Part shown: piece after piece, positions 35,848 to 47,589 of the stretch | How the letters are laid out: every line of letters begins with the position of its first letter | Position numbering within the stretch: the stretch's first letter is position 1 | NCBI GenBank assembly: GCA_036250195.1 | Contig: JAVHZZ010000004.1 | Span: 143,357,729-143,421,728 of the forward strand | DNA: 64,000 bases | Reading direction: 5' to 3' | DNA from: Mixophyes australis | Lineage: Eukaryota; Chordata; Amphibia; Anura; Limnodynastidae | The notes under the pieces: model-generated | Database searches by the model: none | What the model was told of the DNA's origin: nothing | Seen by the model: the letters and a program-made list of their open reading frames with translations, nothing else | Translations under genes and position numbers: made by a program

Positions 35848-36126
35848 GGGTAAATGTATCAAAGTGCGATTTTGCAACTCCAGCGATTTTCTCGGGAGAG
35901 TTGAAATTCGCCAATGTATGAAGCTGAGATTTCATGCAAAATCGCCAGAGTTGTGCTTCTATCAAAATCGCTATTTGCAAAATCGCCAGAGAACAAACTC
36001 CCGACTGTTTGCCACTGCAGCTATACAGCTCTCAAATGTATGAAGCTGCGAGTTAGCAAACTCAGGAGTTTAAACACATTACTTTTACACTGCCCTGGCA
36101 GTGTTAAAACTGTAAAGAATAGATAA
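35848..36126. repeat. Dispersed repeat T (copies at 51590 and 62910)
   Basis: Starts GGGGTAAATGTATCAAAGTG and ends near CCCTGGCAGTGTTAAAACTG. Copies at about 51590-51853 and 62908-63185 are nearly identical to each other; this one is slightly different. Internal motifs such as AAAATCGCCAGAG occur twice. The following 36127-36650 (GTGGGGTCCCCCCGATTTTC and ACTACAAGTCCCAGCCAGCC) is probably a longer version of the same element. Superfamily not determined. Confidence 0.8.
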
Positions 36127-36842
36127 AAGTTGAAAAAAAAAAAAGCGTGAGGTCCCCCCACTATTCATGCTTAACCCTAGTGCTGCCTGACTAGTGCTGG
36201 TCCCGTGAAAATCAGGGAAAAATTTTGCGTGGGGTCCCCCCGATTTTCACTTTACCAGCACTAGGCAAATCAGCCAGGGTTGGCGGCACTATAGCAGGGG
36301 GACGCGCGGCAGGGGTCCCCCTGCCATAATGACTAACCAACCCTAGATTGTTCAGCGCTGGGCTGGATTCCCTAGGGAGTGGGGTCCTCCGAAAAAAATG
36401 AGCAGCCCCCCCCCCCCCTAGAAAGAACCAGCCCAGTGCTGATAGCACTAGGGCTCTTCCTACTACCCCTGGGCTGTGAGTAGTAAGGTAATACGGCGAT
36501 AAAGAATGAAAAAAATAAACGGACGACATTTTGTTTTGTGGAACTACAAGTCCCAGCCAGCCAGGTTGCCAAAAACAGTGTGGCCATGCTGCTGCTTGTA
36601 TAACTACAAGCACCAGCATACCCACGGCAGCCAGGGCATGTTGGCACTTGGTACTTTCCTGCACACAACACAAATAAAGAATCATGTTGCAGTTAGTGTC
36701 ACTTTAATGATCCAATACAGCCCTTCAATATATATTAAGCGCTATTTATTACCAGGGTGCAAAAATGCAATTGTGCAGTACCCTATAACAAGCAGTCAGG
36801 AATTTTCTTTCATTATCTTACTTGCACTGGGTTGGTCAAAAC

Positions 36843-38271
36843 TAGATATGCTCAGGCTCGGTTCCCCGAGAACCGAACATACCCGAACTTAGCATATCCG
36901 TGTACCCAGCCGAGCTGGCTCGGTACTTTCACGCTTTTTTGGAATCGAAAACGAGGCAAAACGTCATTGTTACGTCATAAAGAATAAAGAGAAGAGCAGA
37001 AGAGAAGAGCAGAAAATGTGTATAAGGGGCACTCAATGGCTCATACTTGCCATTTAATTAATACAAACATAAAATATGCATCAAGCTTTATTGGTATGTT
37101 CTAAAAAAAGGAGAATACTTAAGCGATACCCTTCTCCTAGGGTTATGCTAGCGAAATATTAAAAAAATGAAAAGAATAATTGATTTTAGAAAATAGAAAA
37201 TACAACGGTTAAGATGGCAGCAATAACTGCCAAGCCACTCCGTTACTCAAAGTATTATATACTTCTACTAGTTATATGATTACTGAGTGAAAGAATATAT
37301 AATTGCAAAAGTTGAAAATATAAATAGATGTCAACATTCCTATTTTACTGATGCAATAAATTATTTTACCATCATTGTGTGTGTGTATTCATTAAATGGT
37401 CATTTTTCAAAATACATAATTAATTAGTCTCCTTTCTCTGGGATATCCTTGATGAATTCCCATATTATTCACCCCTTTATAGGTTATTTATATGGGACAA
37501 AGGGATAGTTAATTGGTTTAGACTTATAATAGTAGTAGTATCAATAATGCTTGTCTGATTTTGGTTGTGTCTCACCAACCCCTTAAATGGGTATTGTAAT
37601 TGGATATTCTACTTAACCAGTCTAATTAGAGAGGCTTATATATTGCCTCCTACCCCAATATTACACATAAAGGTCTTATTTCATTATATAGTAGCTGCAT
37701 TTGCTCAGTTTAGTTTAAAGTGAAGTATAGCAGACTACCATGCATGCACACACCGTTCATCCCTTTTAAGGGTTAATTATGTTGAGCAGTGAGATAGTTA
37801 GTTAGCTTAGGCTGAAGAGGTGAAAAAATGCCTGAAGATATTAAAAAAAATACAGATCAAAACCAAAACACAAGAGGGCGGTTTTGCCAAAACCAAAACC
37901 AAAACACGAAGCTAATCCAGATCCAGATCCAAAACCAAAACCACTTCACGGGGCAGCGGCACACGGAGGATTGTCGGGGGGGGGGGGGGGGGGGGGGTTT
38001 CCCCCCGCCGACCCCAAAAAAACCAAAAAACGAGAGAGAGCATGCGCAGCAGCTCCGTTTCGCCAGCGCTGTCATATACAGCAGCCGTGGTGCTGTCTAA
38101 GAAGCGTCTGCGGCGGTGCTGTATACAATACAGCACCGCCGCGGACGCTTCTTTGACAGCGCCGCGGCTGCTGTATAGGACAGTGGCCACTTAGTTAGCG
38201 CAGGGGGGGTTTCTAGAGACTCAGAAACCCCCCCCTGCGTGCGCCACTGCAGGGGTCAGTAAGCATCTCTA
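36843..38271. mobile_element. hAT family 2 element, deleted copy
   Basis: 1429 bp, starting TAGATATGCTCAGG and ending GTAAGCATCTCTA, with a perfect 8-bp TSD GTCAAAAC (36835-36842, 38272-38279). The subterminal regions are rich in CCGAAC/CCGAGC and CAAAACC motifs. No transposase is left. A long GC-rich hairpin lies at 38076-38177 (arms of about 48 bases, few mismatches) and a G run of about 22 at 37976-37997. Confidence 0.9.
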
Positions 38272-38610
38272 GTCAAAACTAATTACTGATTTGTTATTAT
38301 GGATTATTGCACATTCTTAATATTGCTCTTTCTTATTAGATATCAAACACCAACTGTTTGCTCAGTGGTGAAAATGTAAAATAAAAAATACTAATAAAGG
38401 AAGTCCATCTGCTATAAACCCTTTACTTGCCACTCTAAAATGTTTCACTGTGATAAACTTGTAGTTTATATGTCTCTGGAAAAGAAAATCCCACATGTCA
38501 ACCACATTTTACTCTACTTTGACATGAAACAAAATACAAGTGACATGGTTTCACAATCACATGTGCACACATTGCATAGTTTTGCTAATATTTCATAATC
38601 ATTACTGAGG
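38272..38610. repeat. Divergent copy of 4-kb unit flank
   Basis: Homologous to 50497-50855 and 61819-62180 (TTATTATGGATTATTGCACA, CTCAGTGGTGAAAATGTAAA, TGGTTTCACAATCACATGTG). Together with 32680-33300 and 36653-36842 it shows that an older relative of the unit lies left of the array. Confidence 0.85.
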
Positions 38611-38789
38611 CAACGCAGGGAAAAAGGCTGTCAGTCCTGTGTTATACAAATACATGAATCCTTTTGCATTATCTGCGACTGGTTTATACTTCTGTTCTCA
38701 AACTTGTTTATTGCCTACTAACATATCCTTACAATATTAGTTTCATAGAAACATATCTTACTTTGTTTAATAAGTTTATCTATTATGAA

Positions 38790-39121
38790 CATTCTTGCCA
38801 ACTCCCGGAAACTTGCTTCCGGGAGTTGGGGGCGTGACTGGAGGGCGGGAGGGGGCGGTGCAAGGCCAATTGCGTCATTTTGGCCCCACCCCCGTGAAAC
38901 CGAGCTGTACGTCGTGGGGCGCGGGGCCAAAATGACGCGATTGACCTCGCCCCGCCCCCTCCCGCCCTCCAAAATGGCGTGATTCACAGAGAAACGCGTC
39001 AAATGACGCGATTCTCAGTGAAATCTTGGATCCGGGAGAAATGCCAGCTCCCCCGGGAGCCCGGGAGACTGACCCGAATTTCGGGAGTCTCCCGGACTTT
39101 CCGGGAGATTTGGCAAGTATG
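38790..39121. mobile_element. 332-bp hAT MITE with perfect TSD
   Basis: Starts CATTCTTGCCAACTCCCGG and ends CCGGGAGATTTGGCAAGTATG-like, with a perfect 8-bp TSD ATTATGAA (38782-38789, 39122-39129). The GC-rich interior carries many inverted CCCGGGAG motifs and the pair GCGTCATTTTGGCCCC / GGGGCCAAAATGACGC. Confidence 0.93.
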
Positions 39122-39477
39122 ATTATGAAACATGGCACAATCATATCTGATCAGTCTGCCAGAGCAGCATATGAGCACCTCACGCACTGTTGCATCTTCC
39201 CCTGACATCATGAGCTGCAAACTACCAGTAAAATCTCTCTCTATATAATATATAAATATGTGTACTGTGTGTTTCAAAAAATGCATTAAAAATAATCTTT
39301 ATAATAAATGGCTATCAAGTAGAGATGAGCGCACTCGGATTTTTGAAATCCGAGCCCACCCGAACGTTGCCGATCCGAGTCGGATCCGAGACAGATCCGG
39401 GTATTGGCGCCAAATTCAAATCTGAAACTGAGGCTCTGACTCATAATCCCGTTGTCGGATCTCGCGATACTCGTATC

Positions 39478-39485
39478 CTATAAAT
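39478..39485 (+). promoter_or_regulatory. TATA box of hAT family 1, copy 1
   Basis: CTATAAAT upstream of the conserved CGCCGCCATCTTCACTCGG leader. The same arrangement occurs in copy 2 at 52012. Confidence 0.55.
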
Positions 39486-39559
39486 TCCCCGCTAGTCGCC
39501 GCCATCTTCACTCGGGCATTGATCAGGGTAGAGGGAGGGTGTGTTAGGTGGTCCTCTGT

Positions 39560-40690
39560 CCTCCTATATCTCATGCTGTTCAGTTCAGTGCTGTGCTGTG
39601 CTGTGCTCAGTCCAGTGGTGCTGTGTCCTGTGCTCTGTCCTTCTGAGGTCAGTGGTGCTGCTGGGTCCTGTGCTGTGTCCTGTTCAGTCCAGTGGTGCTG
39701 TGTCCTGTGCTCTGTGCTTCTAAGGGCATAGTTATTTCCCCATTATTCCCAAGTTTTTTAAAAAAGTTATAAAAAAAAATAAAAATAATTTTTTTAAAAA
39801 AAAAATATAATTATAACCAAATTTGCAAAACCAATCCAGCAGTATAAGCCCATTGGTACTGCAATATTACCAAGTTCACACATTCAGCAGTAAAAGTCCA
39901 GTGGTACTGCAATATTACAAAGTTCACACATTCTGCGGTATCAGTCCAGTGGTGCTGTGTCCTGTGCTCTGTCCTGCTGAGTTCAGTAGTGCTGCTGGGT
40001 CCTGTGCTGTGTCCTGTTCAGTCCAGTGGTGCTGTGTCCTGTGCTCTGTGCTTCTAAGGGCATAGTTATTTCCCCAATATTCCAAAGTCTTTAAAAAAAT
40101 AAAAAAAAGTTATTTAAAAAAAATACAAAAAACTAATTACATTTTTTTTTAATTACAACAAAATTTGCACAACCAATCCTGCAGTATAAGCCCATTGGTA
40201 CTGCAATATTACCAAGTTCACACATTCAGCAGTAAAAGTCCAGTGGTTCTGCAATATTACAAAGTTCACACATTCTGCAGTATCAGTCCAGTGGTGCTGT
40301 GTCCTGTGCTCTGTCCTGCTGAGTTCAGTAGTGCTGCTGGGTCCTGCGCTGTGTCCTGTTCAGTCCAGTGGTGCTGTGTCCTGTGCTCTGTGCTTCTAAG
40401 GGCATAGTTATTTCCCCATTATTCCCAAGTTTTTAAAAAATAAAAAAAAAGTTATAAAAAAAATTAAAATAAAAAATTTTAAAAAAAAATAATTATAACC
40501 AAATTTGCAAAGCCAATCCAGCAGTATATAAGCCCATTGGTACTGCAATATTACCAAGTTCACACATTCAGCAGTAAAAGTCCAGTGGTACTGCTATTAC
40601 AAGGTTCACTGATTCAGCAGTGTATAAGTCCAGTGGTACTGCTATTACAAAGTTCACTGATTCAGCAGTATAAGTCCAGTGCTACTCTCC
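39560..40690. repeat. About 342-bp tandem leader repeat in hAT copy 1
   Basis: Three partial to full copies in which GTGCTGTGTCCTGTGCTCTG, GGGCATAGTTATTTCCCC, an A-rich stretch and CCATTGGTACTGCAATATTA recur at about 342-bp spacing. Copy 2 has related but differently amplified leader repeats (52130-53120). Confidence 0.9.
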
Positions 40691-40764
40691 TGTGCCGCAT
40701 ATAATTTTTAAAGGCTTTGCCGAGTGTGTGTGGCTTAGGGGTACGCTCTCTTGTGCTACATATA

Positions 40765-41477
40765 ATGGAAAACCAAAATTTGGAGGATAAAGTAGGGAAA
40801 GATCAAGACCCACTTCCTCCTAATGCTGAAGCTGCTGCCACTAGTCATGACATAGACGATGAAATGCCATCAACGTCGTCTGGCAAGCCCGATGCCCAAT
40901 CTCCTAGTACAGGGCATGTAAAATCTAAAAAGCCCAAGTTCTCAAAAAATAGCAAAAAGAGAAACTTAAAATCATCTGAGGAGAAACGTAAAGTTGGCAA
41001 TATGCCATTTACGACACGTAGTGGCAAGGAACGGCTTAGGCCCTGGCCCGTGTTCATGACTAGTGGTCCAGCTTCACCCAAGGATCTAAGCCCTCCTCCT
41101 ACCCCTACAAAAAATTTAAGAGAGTTATAATGTCAGCAACAACAACAAAACAGCAAAGAACTCTGCCTTCTAAACAGATGACATCACAAATCCCCAAGGC
41201 GAGTCCAAAAGTGTTTTTGGTTGTGAACCCTGACCTTCCCATCACTGTACGGGAAGAGGTGACTCCATCCAGCATTTGCAGCACGCCCTCTGCATATGCT
41301 GGAAGGATCACCCATAGTCCAGTTACAGATTTGGCTAATGAAGGTGTGAATGTTGTACACTGGGAGGAGGATATTGATGTAGCTGGCGCTGAGGAGGATG
41401 TTGATGATTATGATGCAGACAGATACCAAATTGCCTTTCTCAATTTCTATTTATATTCTAGATTATATAACGGCTGA
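40765..41477 (+). pseudogene. hAT transposase N-terminal piece (copy 1)
   Basis: ATG at 40765-40767; the frame begins MENQNLEDKVGKDQDPLPPN. A Lys/Arg-rich segment (KSKKPKF, KNSKKRN, EEKRK) looks like a nuclear localisation signal. A frame change near 41128 leads to a second segment (LPITVREEV, EEDVDDYDAD). After that the BED finger and catalytic core present in copy 2 are missing. Non-functional. Confidence 0.85.
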
Positions 41478-41859
41478 AAAGTTTTCTGTTTTACTCCTAG
41501 TGGAGAGGGGATCTGATGCAGACAGATACCAAACTGCCTTTGTCCATTTCTTTGTATATTTGAATTTCTAGTTCTACAGTCTATGCAGGCTGCTTTATTT
41601 ATATTCAACTACAAGTGTAGGGCGGGGGGGGGGGGGGGGGGGCATAGATAGCCACCAAAGTAACGTGGTCCATTTAATTTCACTTTCTAGCTCCACAGTC
41701 TGTGCAGCCTGCTTTTTTTTATCTTCAAAGTATTTATATTTACAAGCCTTGCAATCTAAATTAACTAGAGGTAGTGACGTGGTAGAACTCCAAAAGGCAG
41801 TTCGGAAGCCCCTGGACAAACTGGCTCTATTTTTTAACTGAGTTGTCCCCCCTCCAGTG

Positions 41860-42129
41860 TGTACTCGGAAAGAGTTTTTAGTGCAGCGGGGAACCTGGTC
41901 AGTGAGCGGCGAAGGAGGTTGCTTCCTCACAACGTTGAAAAAATGATGTTTATAAAAATGAATAATCAATTCCTCAATCAAGTACAGCACTGCCCTCCAG
42001 ACAGTACAGAGGGACTGTGGTTGTGGAGTCCAGCGGGGACGAATTGATAATGTGTGAGGAGGAGGAAGTACACACTGTAGGGGGAGAGGAATCAGAGGTT
42101 GAGAATGAGGACGACATCTTTCCTCAGTA
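41860..42129 (+). pseudogene. hAT transposase C-terminal piece (copy 1)
   Basis: Encodes VYSERVFSAAGNLVSERRRR and LLPHNVEKMMFIKMNNQFL, the hAT dimerisation region. A frame change near 42012 precedes the acidic tail, which ends at TAG 42127-42129. It is nearly identical to the end of the copy 2 transposase. Confidence 0.9.
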
Positions 42130-42185
42130 GAGCCTGTTTAGTTTGTACAGGGAGAGATGAATTGTTTTATTGGTGTGGGGGCCCA

Positions 42186-42249
42186 AACAAACCAATCATT
42201 TCAGCCACAGTTGTTTGGTAGGCCCTGTCGCTGAAATGATTGGTTTGTT
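42186..42249. terminator. 20-bp stem hairpin after the transposase (copy 1)
   Basis: AACAAACCAATCATTTCAGC (42186-42205) and its exact complement (42230-42249), with a 24-base loop, lie 57 bases after the stop codon. It is conserved in copy 2. The role is unknown; 3' end formation or transposase-RNA control is a guess. Confidence 0.6.
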
Positions 42250-42569
42250 AAAGTGTGCATGTCCTATTTCAACAACATAAGGGTGGGTGTGAGGGCCCAA
42301 GGACAATTCCATCTTGGAACTTTTTTTTTTGCATTATGTGACCAATCAACAGTCGTTTGCCATGTTCAAAAAGTAAAACCAAATTTAAACAAATTCAAGA
42401 AATTAAACCAAAAGTAAAATGCCCTGTCATAATTTAAAACAAGAGGTATTGACGTGCTCTAAAACTACTGTATTGTTGTTTATATTTTATAAACACTACA
42501 CTTGAAAGCTTGAGTCTTTCAATAAAAAAGTAACTGTCCATTGCACGAATATTTGCAACAGGGACAATT

Positions 42570-44425
42570 TTAGTATCAACAAAATATAACTTAGTCCGGC
42601 ACTGAAATGACTGCTCAGACTCGGTACCAACGCTGGGGATCTGCACCCCAAAAATAGATAATTAAACAACCAAGGTATGCGGTGGTATGCCTGAGTCTGC
42701 CACAAAAACACTCATGCACAAAGTATATATTTAAAAAATGTTTATTCTAACATATAAAAAACCATAATAGGTACAACCAATGAGGACTATAATCAGTGCC
42801 AAAACAATTGGTAGCGAGGTAGGTGCACCTACACGTTAACCAGATATTATATGTACCAGTCCAGCAACTATACAAAAACCGTTCCACTCTATTAATATAG
42901 AGATTGCGATATAATTTTCACGGAATTTCCAAACCCTGTCAGGGAATTTATATGGAGAATAAAGTGATGTGTTTGGGAGGTCCAACTCCGGAATAACTGA
43001 TGAAATCCAATACGGAATGTCAAAAGGTAACAAAGGTCTCTTACCAATTTCTGGCGATGTATTATAGGACCAGTACCTTAATCTGTACTATGTACTGTGT
43101 AACCGACATGGATCCTCCTCTTCTAGATGTAGAAAATATACGGAGCTCTGTGTATAGCTCTTGTTCTCACCACATAAACTCCAAACACTAGCGCGTGGTC
43201 TCGCTAGTGACTGACGTCATAGAAGTGCGTCCCCGTCTCCTCCGGGACTCTTCGGGACTCTTCAGAAGTATAAGGTTGAACGGTTGGTAGAAAGATGCAC
43301 TGGTATAGGCACTAGACTGTAGTCCACAAGAATGGTTAAAATAATTGCTGTTCATCTGACGCGTTTCATCCCCATATAGGCGATTTCCTCAGAGATAGGT
43401 TCCACACTGACTTCAGTCGTCTTTTAAGACCACAGCAAATTGCAAACAATTAACACCTGGTAAAAAATTAACCCTTTGTGATTCATGCATGAGTGTTTCG
43501 TCCCTATACTTGTAGAGGGTATTATATCCATTAGAAAAAGCATATATATATATATATAAACAAACCAAACAAAAATCTACACATATTTCCAAGTAGACAT
43601 TTTTCATATGTAGTGATGTTCTCTTGTTGTTTTAACATTTCTTCTTAAAAACATACAAGTATCCATGTGCTTAGTTGTTCCTCCACATATATACATGCAT
43701 ATAATTATACATATATACACATAGTATTTATCAAGTTACACACATAACCATTTTTGAAAATATATATATACATGTATTTTATTCTATTTAACTAACATTC
43801 TAACGTGAGAATAGATTGACATTAGCAAAATTGCTATTTACTAGGTCCATATTTTAATAAACATTTGACTATAATGAGAAAGGTATAAAATTTTAAAGAT
43901 TTTATAGAAACCAGAATCTACCGTTACTATCAGGCAGACATAGAGCATAAAAAATATAATAATAAATAAATAAATAAAAAGGAAAAAGGGAGATCACTAC
44001 ATAGGCAGACATCTAGTTATCTGGTAGAACTCGTTCATATAATATCGTTAAGTTCAAGAGACTCATTTAGACCTACAGGGTACAATGTGTCTAAGAGATA
44101 AATCCAGTATACCTCCTGTTTGCATAATTTTTTATATCTATCTCCTCCCCTTGCTGTAGGTTTAACACACTCCAAACCAGTAATAGAGAGACCTTCTGGA
44201 TTACTATCATGCTTTTTATTTATTTATTTATTATTATATTTTTTATGCTCTATGTCTGCCTGATAGTAACGGTAGATTCTGGTTTCTATAAAATCTTTAA
44301 AATTTTATACCTTTCTCATTATAGTCAAATGTTTATTAAAATATGGACCTAGTAAATAGCAATTTTGCTAATGTCAATCTATTCTCACGTTAGAATGTTA
44401 GTTAAATAGAATAAAATACTATTTT
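42570..44425. mobile_element. Foreign insert in hAT copy 1
   Basis: Copies 1 and 2 align up to about GGGACAATTTTAG (42570 and 56590) and again from about CTGTTGAAGGTTTTC (44443 and 57563). The DNA between them in copy 1 is unrelated to copy 2. It includes GACGCGTTTCATCCCC-type repeat DNA, (TA)n tracts and the inverted repeat 43774-44419. The family and exact ends are not determined. Confidence 0.6.
43774..44419. repeat. 207-bp perfect inverted repeat
   Basis: 43774-43980 and 44213-44419 are reverse complements with no mismatch that I could find by eye, separated by 232 bp. The arms include TAACATTCTAACGTGAGAAT and GCAGACATAGAGCATAAAAA. Confidence 0.95.
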
Positions 44426-44479
44426 TGGGTGTAATTCTGACCTGTTGAAGGTTTTCTATATATTTTTTATTGTGGTGCC

Positions 44480-45475
44480 CAGTGCCCACTACTCTACGCA
44501 GTCCAGGTACATTTATTGCTGCGAATCATACAAGTTCAGGGTTTTTAATATATATTGTGGTGACCCACTCCTCTACGCAGTCCAGGTACATTTATTGGTG
44601 CGAATCATACAAGTTCAGGGTTTTTAATATATATTGTGGTGACCCACTCTTCTACGCAGTCCAGGTACATTTATTGGTGCGAATCATACAAGTTCAGGGT
44701 TTTTAATATATATTGTGGTGACCCACTCCTCTACGCAGTCCAGGTACATTTATTGGTGCGAATCATACAAGTTCAGGGTTTTTAATATATATTGTGGTGA
44801 CCCACTCCTCTACGCAGTCCAGGTACATTTATTGGTGCGAATCATACAAGTTCAGGGTTTTTAATATATATTGTGGTGACCCACTCCTCTACACAGTCCA
44901 GGTACATTTATTGCTGCGAATCATACAAGTTGATGGTTTTCTTATTATATATATTGTGGTGACCCACTCCTCTACGCAGTCCAGATACATTTATTGGTGC
45001 GAATCATACAAGTTCAGGGTTTTTAATATATATTGTGGTAACTAACTCCTCTACGCAGTCCAGGTACATTTATTGGTGCGAATCATACAAGTTCAGGGTT
45101 TTTAATATATATTGTGGTGACCCACTCCTCTACGCAGTCCAGGTACATTTATTGGTGCGAATCATACAAGTTGATGGTTTTCTTATTATATATATTGTGG
45201 TGACCCACTCCTCTAGGCAGTCCAGGTACATTTATTGGTGCGAATCATACAAGTTCAGGGTTTTTTAATATATATTGTGGTGACCCACTCCTCTACGCAG
45301 TCCAGGTACATTTATTGGTGCGAATCATACAAGTTCAGGGTTTTTAATATATATTGTGGTGACCCACTCCTCTACGCAGTCCAGGTACATTTATTGGTGC
45401 GAATCATACAAGTTGATGGTTTTTCTTATTATATATATTGTGGTGACCCACTCCTCTACGCAGTCCAGAAAGATA
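44480..45475. repeat. About 79-bp tandem array in hAT copy 1
   Basis: About 12-13 copies built from TATTGTGGTGACCCACTCCT, GCAGTCCAGGTACATTTATT and GGTGCGAATCATACAAGTTC. Three units carry a longer variant with TTGATGGTTTTCTTATTATA. Short open frames across the array are artefacts of the repeat. Confidence 0.96.
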
Positions 45476-45791
45476 CCTCGTTGCAACGTTTTGGACTAAT
45501 AACTATATTGTGAGGTGTTCAGAATACACTGTAAATTAGTGGAAATGCTTGTTATTGAATGTTATTGAGGTTAATAATAGCGTAGGAGTGAAAATAAGCC
45601 CAAAAACTTGATTTTTAAACTTTTTATGTTTTTTTTAAAAAAAATCTGAATCCAAAACCTTAAATCCGAACCGAGACCTTTCGTCAAGTGTTTTGCGAGA
45701 CAAATCCGAACCCCAAAAATAATGAAAATCCGGATCCAAAACACAAAACACGAGACCTCAAAAGTCGCCGGTGCACATCCCTACTATCAAG

Positions 45792-47095
45792 TGCGATCAC
45801 CACAAAGGTGAAATGCATGAAGCATCTGCAAGAAAACACTTCTTTTGTAACAATTGTATATGAGTCCTAAATATGCCCAGTGATTTGTGGTGGTTTGAAT
45901 TAATAACAGTACATGGAGGGTTGGCAGAAAATGGCATAAGTGAAGAGCAGAACTATTCCAGGGGTTTGCTGGTGATATACTAAGTGCAAAGGAGGCAGGA
46001 TTAATGATATTATCAGTGCAATGGGGGCTGGCCATATGTTCAAGTGATCTGAGGATGGGACCAGTGCAAAGTAAAAGGCAAAAGGCAGGAATGAAATCAA
46101 TGCAAAACCCACTAAAGTATTACCAGAGCTGGAATAAGGCTCTTGCGGGAGGGGGGCCTGGGGCACTTAAAACAGGGGGGTTATCATATTAGATACATTT
46201 TAGACAAATACACAAGCAAAGCTGTGTGCACTACTGTTATTTGCACGCAGCTCTGCTTTCACAAGCAGTACAGTGTGAAGCGGGACATACCTCCCAACTG
46301 ACCTTGTTGTCGGATCAAATCCTGACTAAACAAGACAGTCACCCAAATTCGGGACTGTCCCAACACATTCAGGACATTTGGCAGCCTGTCCTGGTCTCTC
46401 CTACCTGGTCTTGTCACTTTTACCACTGGGTATATGAAACTCCAACCATTCCCGGCATTAAATCAATAGCATGCACATTTACTAATTAGGTCTCCCTCCA
46501 GCCCCAACATTAAAATAATAGTATTCACATTTAATAAATAAACCTCTTTCCCTCCCTTTAAGCCTCAGCAATAAATTAATAGCATTTACGTTTAATAAAT
46601 ATAACCATTTCTTACAACCATCCCAGCATTAAATAATACATTTTCACATTTAATAAATAGCCCTCCTTTCCAAAACTCATCCACACATTCAATTAATAGC
46701 CCCAAACAACCCCAGCATTAAATTAGCCATATGCCCGCCTTGCCGTCACACACACACACACACACACACACACATTACATCGCCACATGCCCCCCCCTGT
46801 CATCACACACACATTACATAGCCATATGCCCTTCTGCCATCACACACACACATTACATAGCCACATGCCCCCCTGCCATCACATCCACACATTACATAGC
46901 CATATGCCCCCCCCTGCCATCACTCACACACAAACACACACACATTACATAGCCATATGTCCCCCTGCCATCACACATTACATTTAGAGACCCCCCTACA
47001 CAAACATTACATTACATTTAGAGGCCCCTCTAGACAAATATTACATTAGAGGTCCCCTTACAAACACATTACATAAGATTTAGATGCTCCCTACA

Positions 47096-47148
<53 letters not shown>

Positions 47149-47589
47149 TATATTACATTTAGAGGCCCCCTACACACAAATATTACATTACATTTACACA
47201 CAAACACACCTACCTTCCAGCCGCGCTTCTCAGCACACATAAGACGGCACTTGTCATGTGGTGCGCGTCCCATGTGACCTCTGCAGCCACACATAGAGTA
47301 GGGATGTATCGCATTCACAGCTACTAGGGGGAAGGTTGCTGGTCCCGGGGAAGGGGCCAGCCACCAACTATACTACGCGGCCAGCATCTCAGACTGGTGG
47401 GGAGTGCTTCCTCCCCTGCTCCCCCCTTCCATTCGGCATAGTTTCGGGTTGCCTAGATTAAGCAGATCTGGGAGCCCTGTGATTCCCCCAAAAAATTATT
47501 TGACAAGAAAACAAAAACAAGCAGCCTTTGGATGGGTTCATTAGGACATCAGCCTTACGGGAAAACTTCTGGTAAGGCCTATGGCCAAT
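45792..47589. other. Repeat-derived DNA with (CA)n and minisatellites
   Basis: No gene. At 46440-46730 there are degenerate repeats of about 65 bp containing AGCATTAAATTAATAG-like sequence. At 46730-47180 there are units with ACATTACATAGCCATATGCC and (CA)n tracts (46748-46774, 47097-47147). Probably a non-autonomous element of unknown family. Confidence 0.6.

Larger units (their letters stand above)
39320..45783 (+). mobile_element. Ac-like hAT family 1, copy 1 (internally deleted)
   Basis: The 6464-bp element starts TAGAGATGAGCGCACTCGG and ends GGTGCACATCCCTA. The 8-bp TSD CTATCAAG is perfect (39312-39319, 45784-45791). The ends resemble those of maize Ac (TAGGGATGAAA). The transposase has lost its BED finger and catalytic core and keeps only N- and C-terminal pieces. 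Between about 42570 and 44425 it carries DNA absent from copy 2, including a long perfect inverted repeat. A 79-bp tandem array lies near the right end. It can only move if another copy supplies transposase. Confidence 0.94.

Noticed and set aside
36212..36685. 157-codon minus-strand frame
   Set aside because: Lies across repeat T-related DNA (GTGGGGTCCCCCC, ACTACAAGTCCCAGCC); no conserved motif.
44480..45475. CRISPR-like array of regular repeats
   Set aside because: Whole 79-bp units are repeated with no unique spacers, inside a eukaryotic hAT element; no cas genes.
46730..46987. Thr/His-rich open frames
   Set aside because: Products of (CA)n and ACATTACATAGCC minisatellite repeats.
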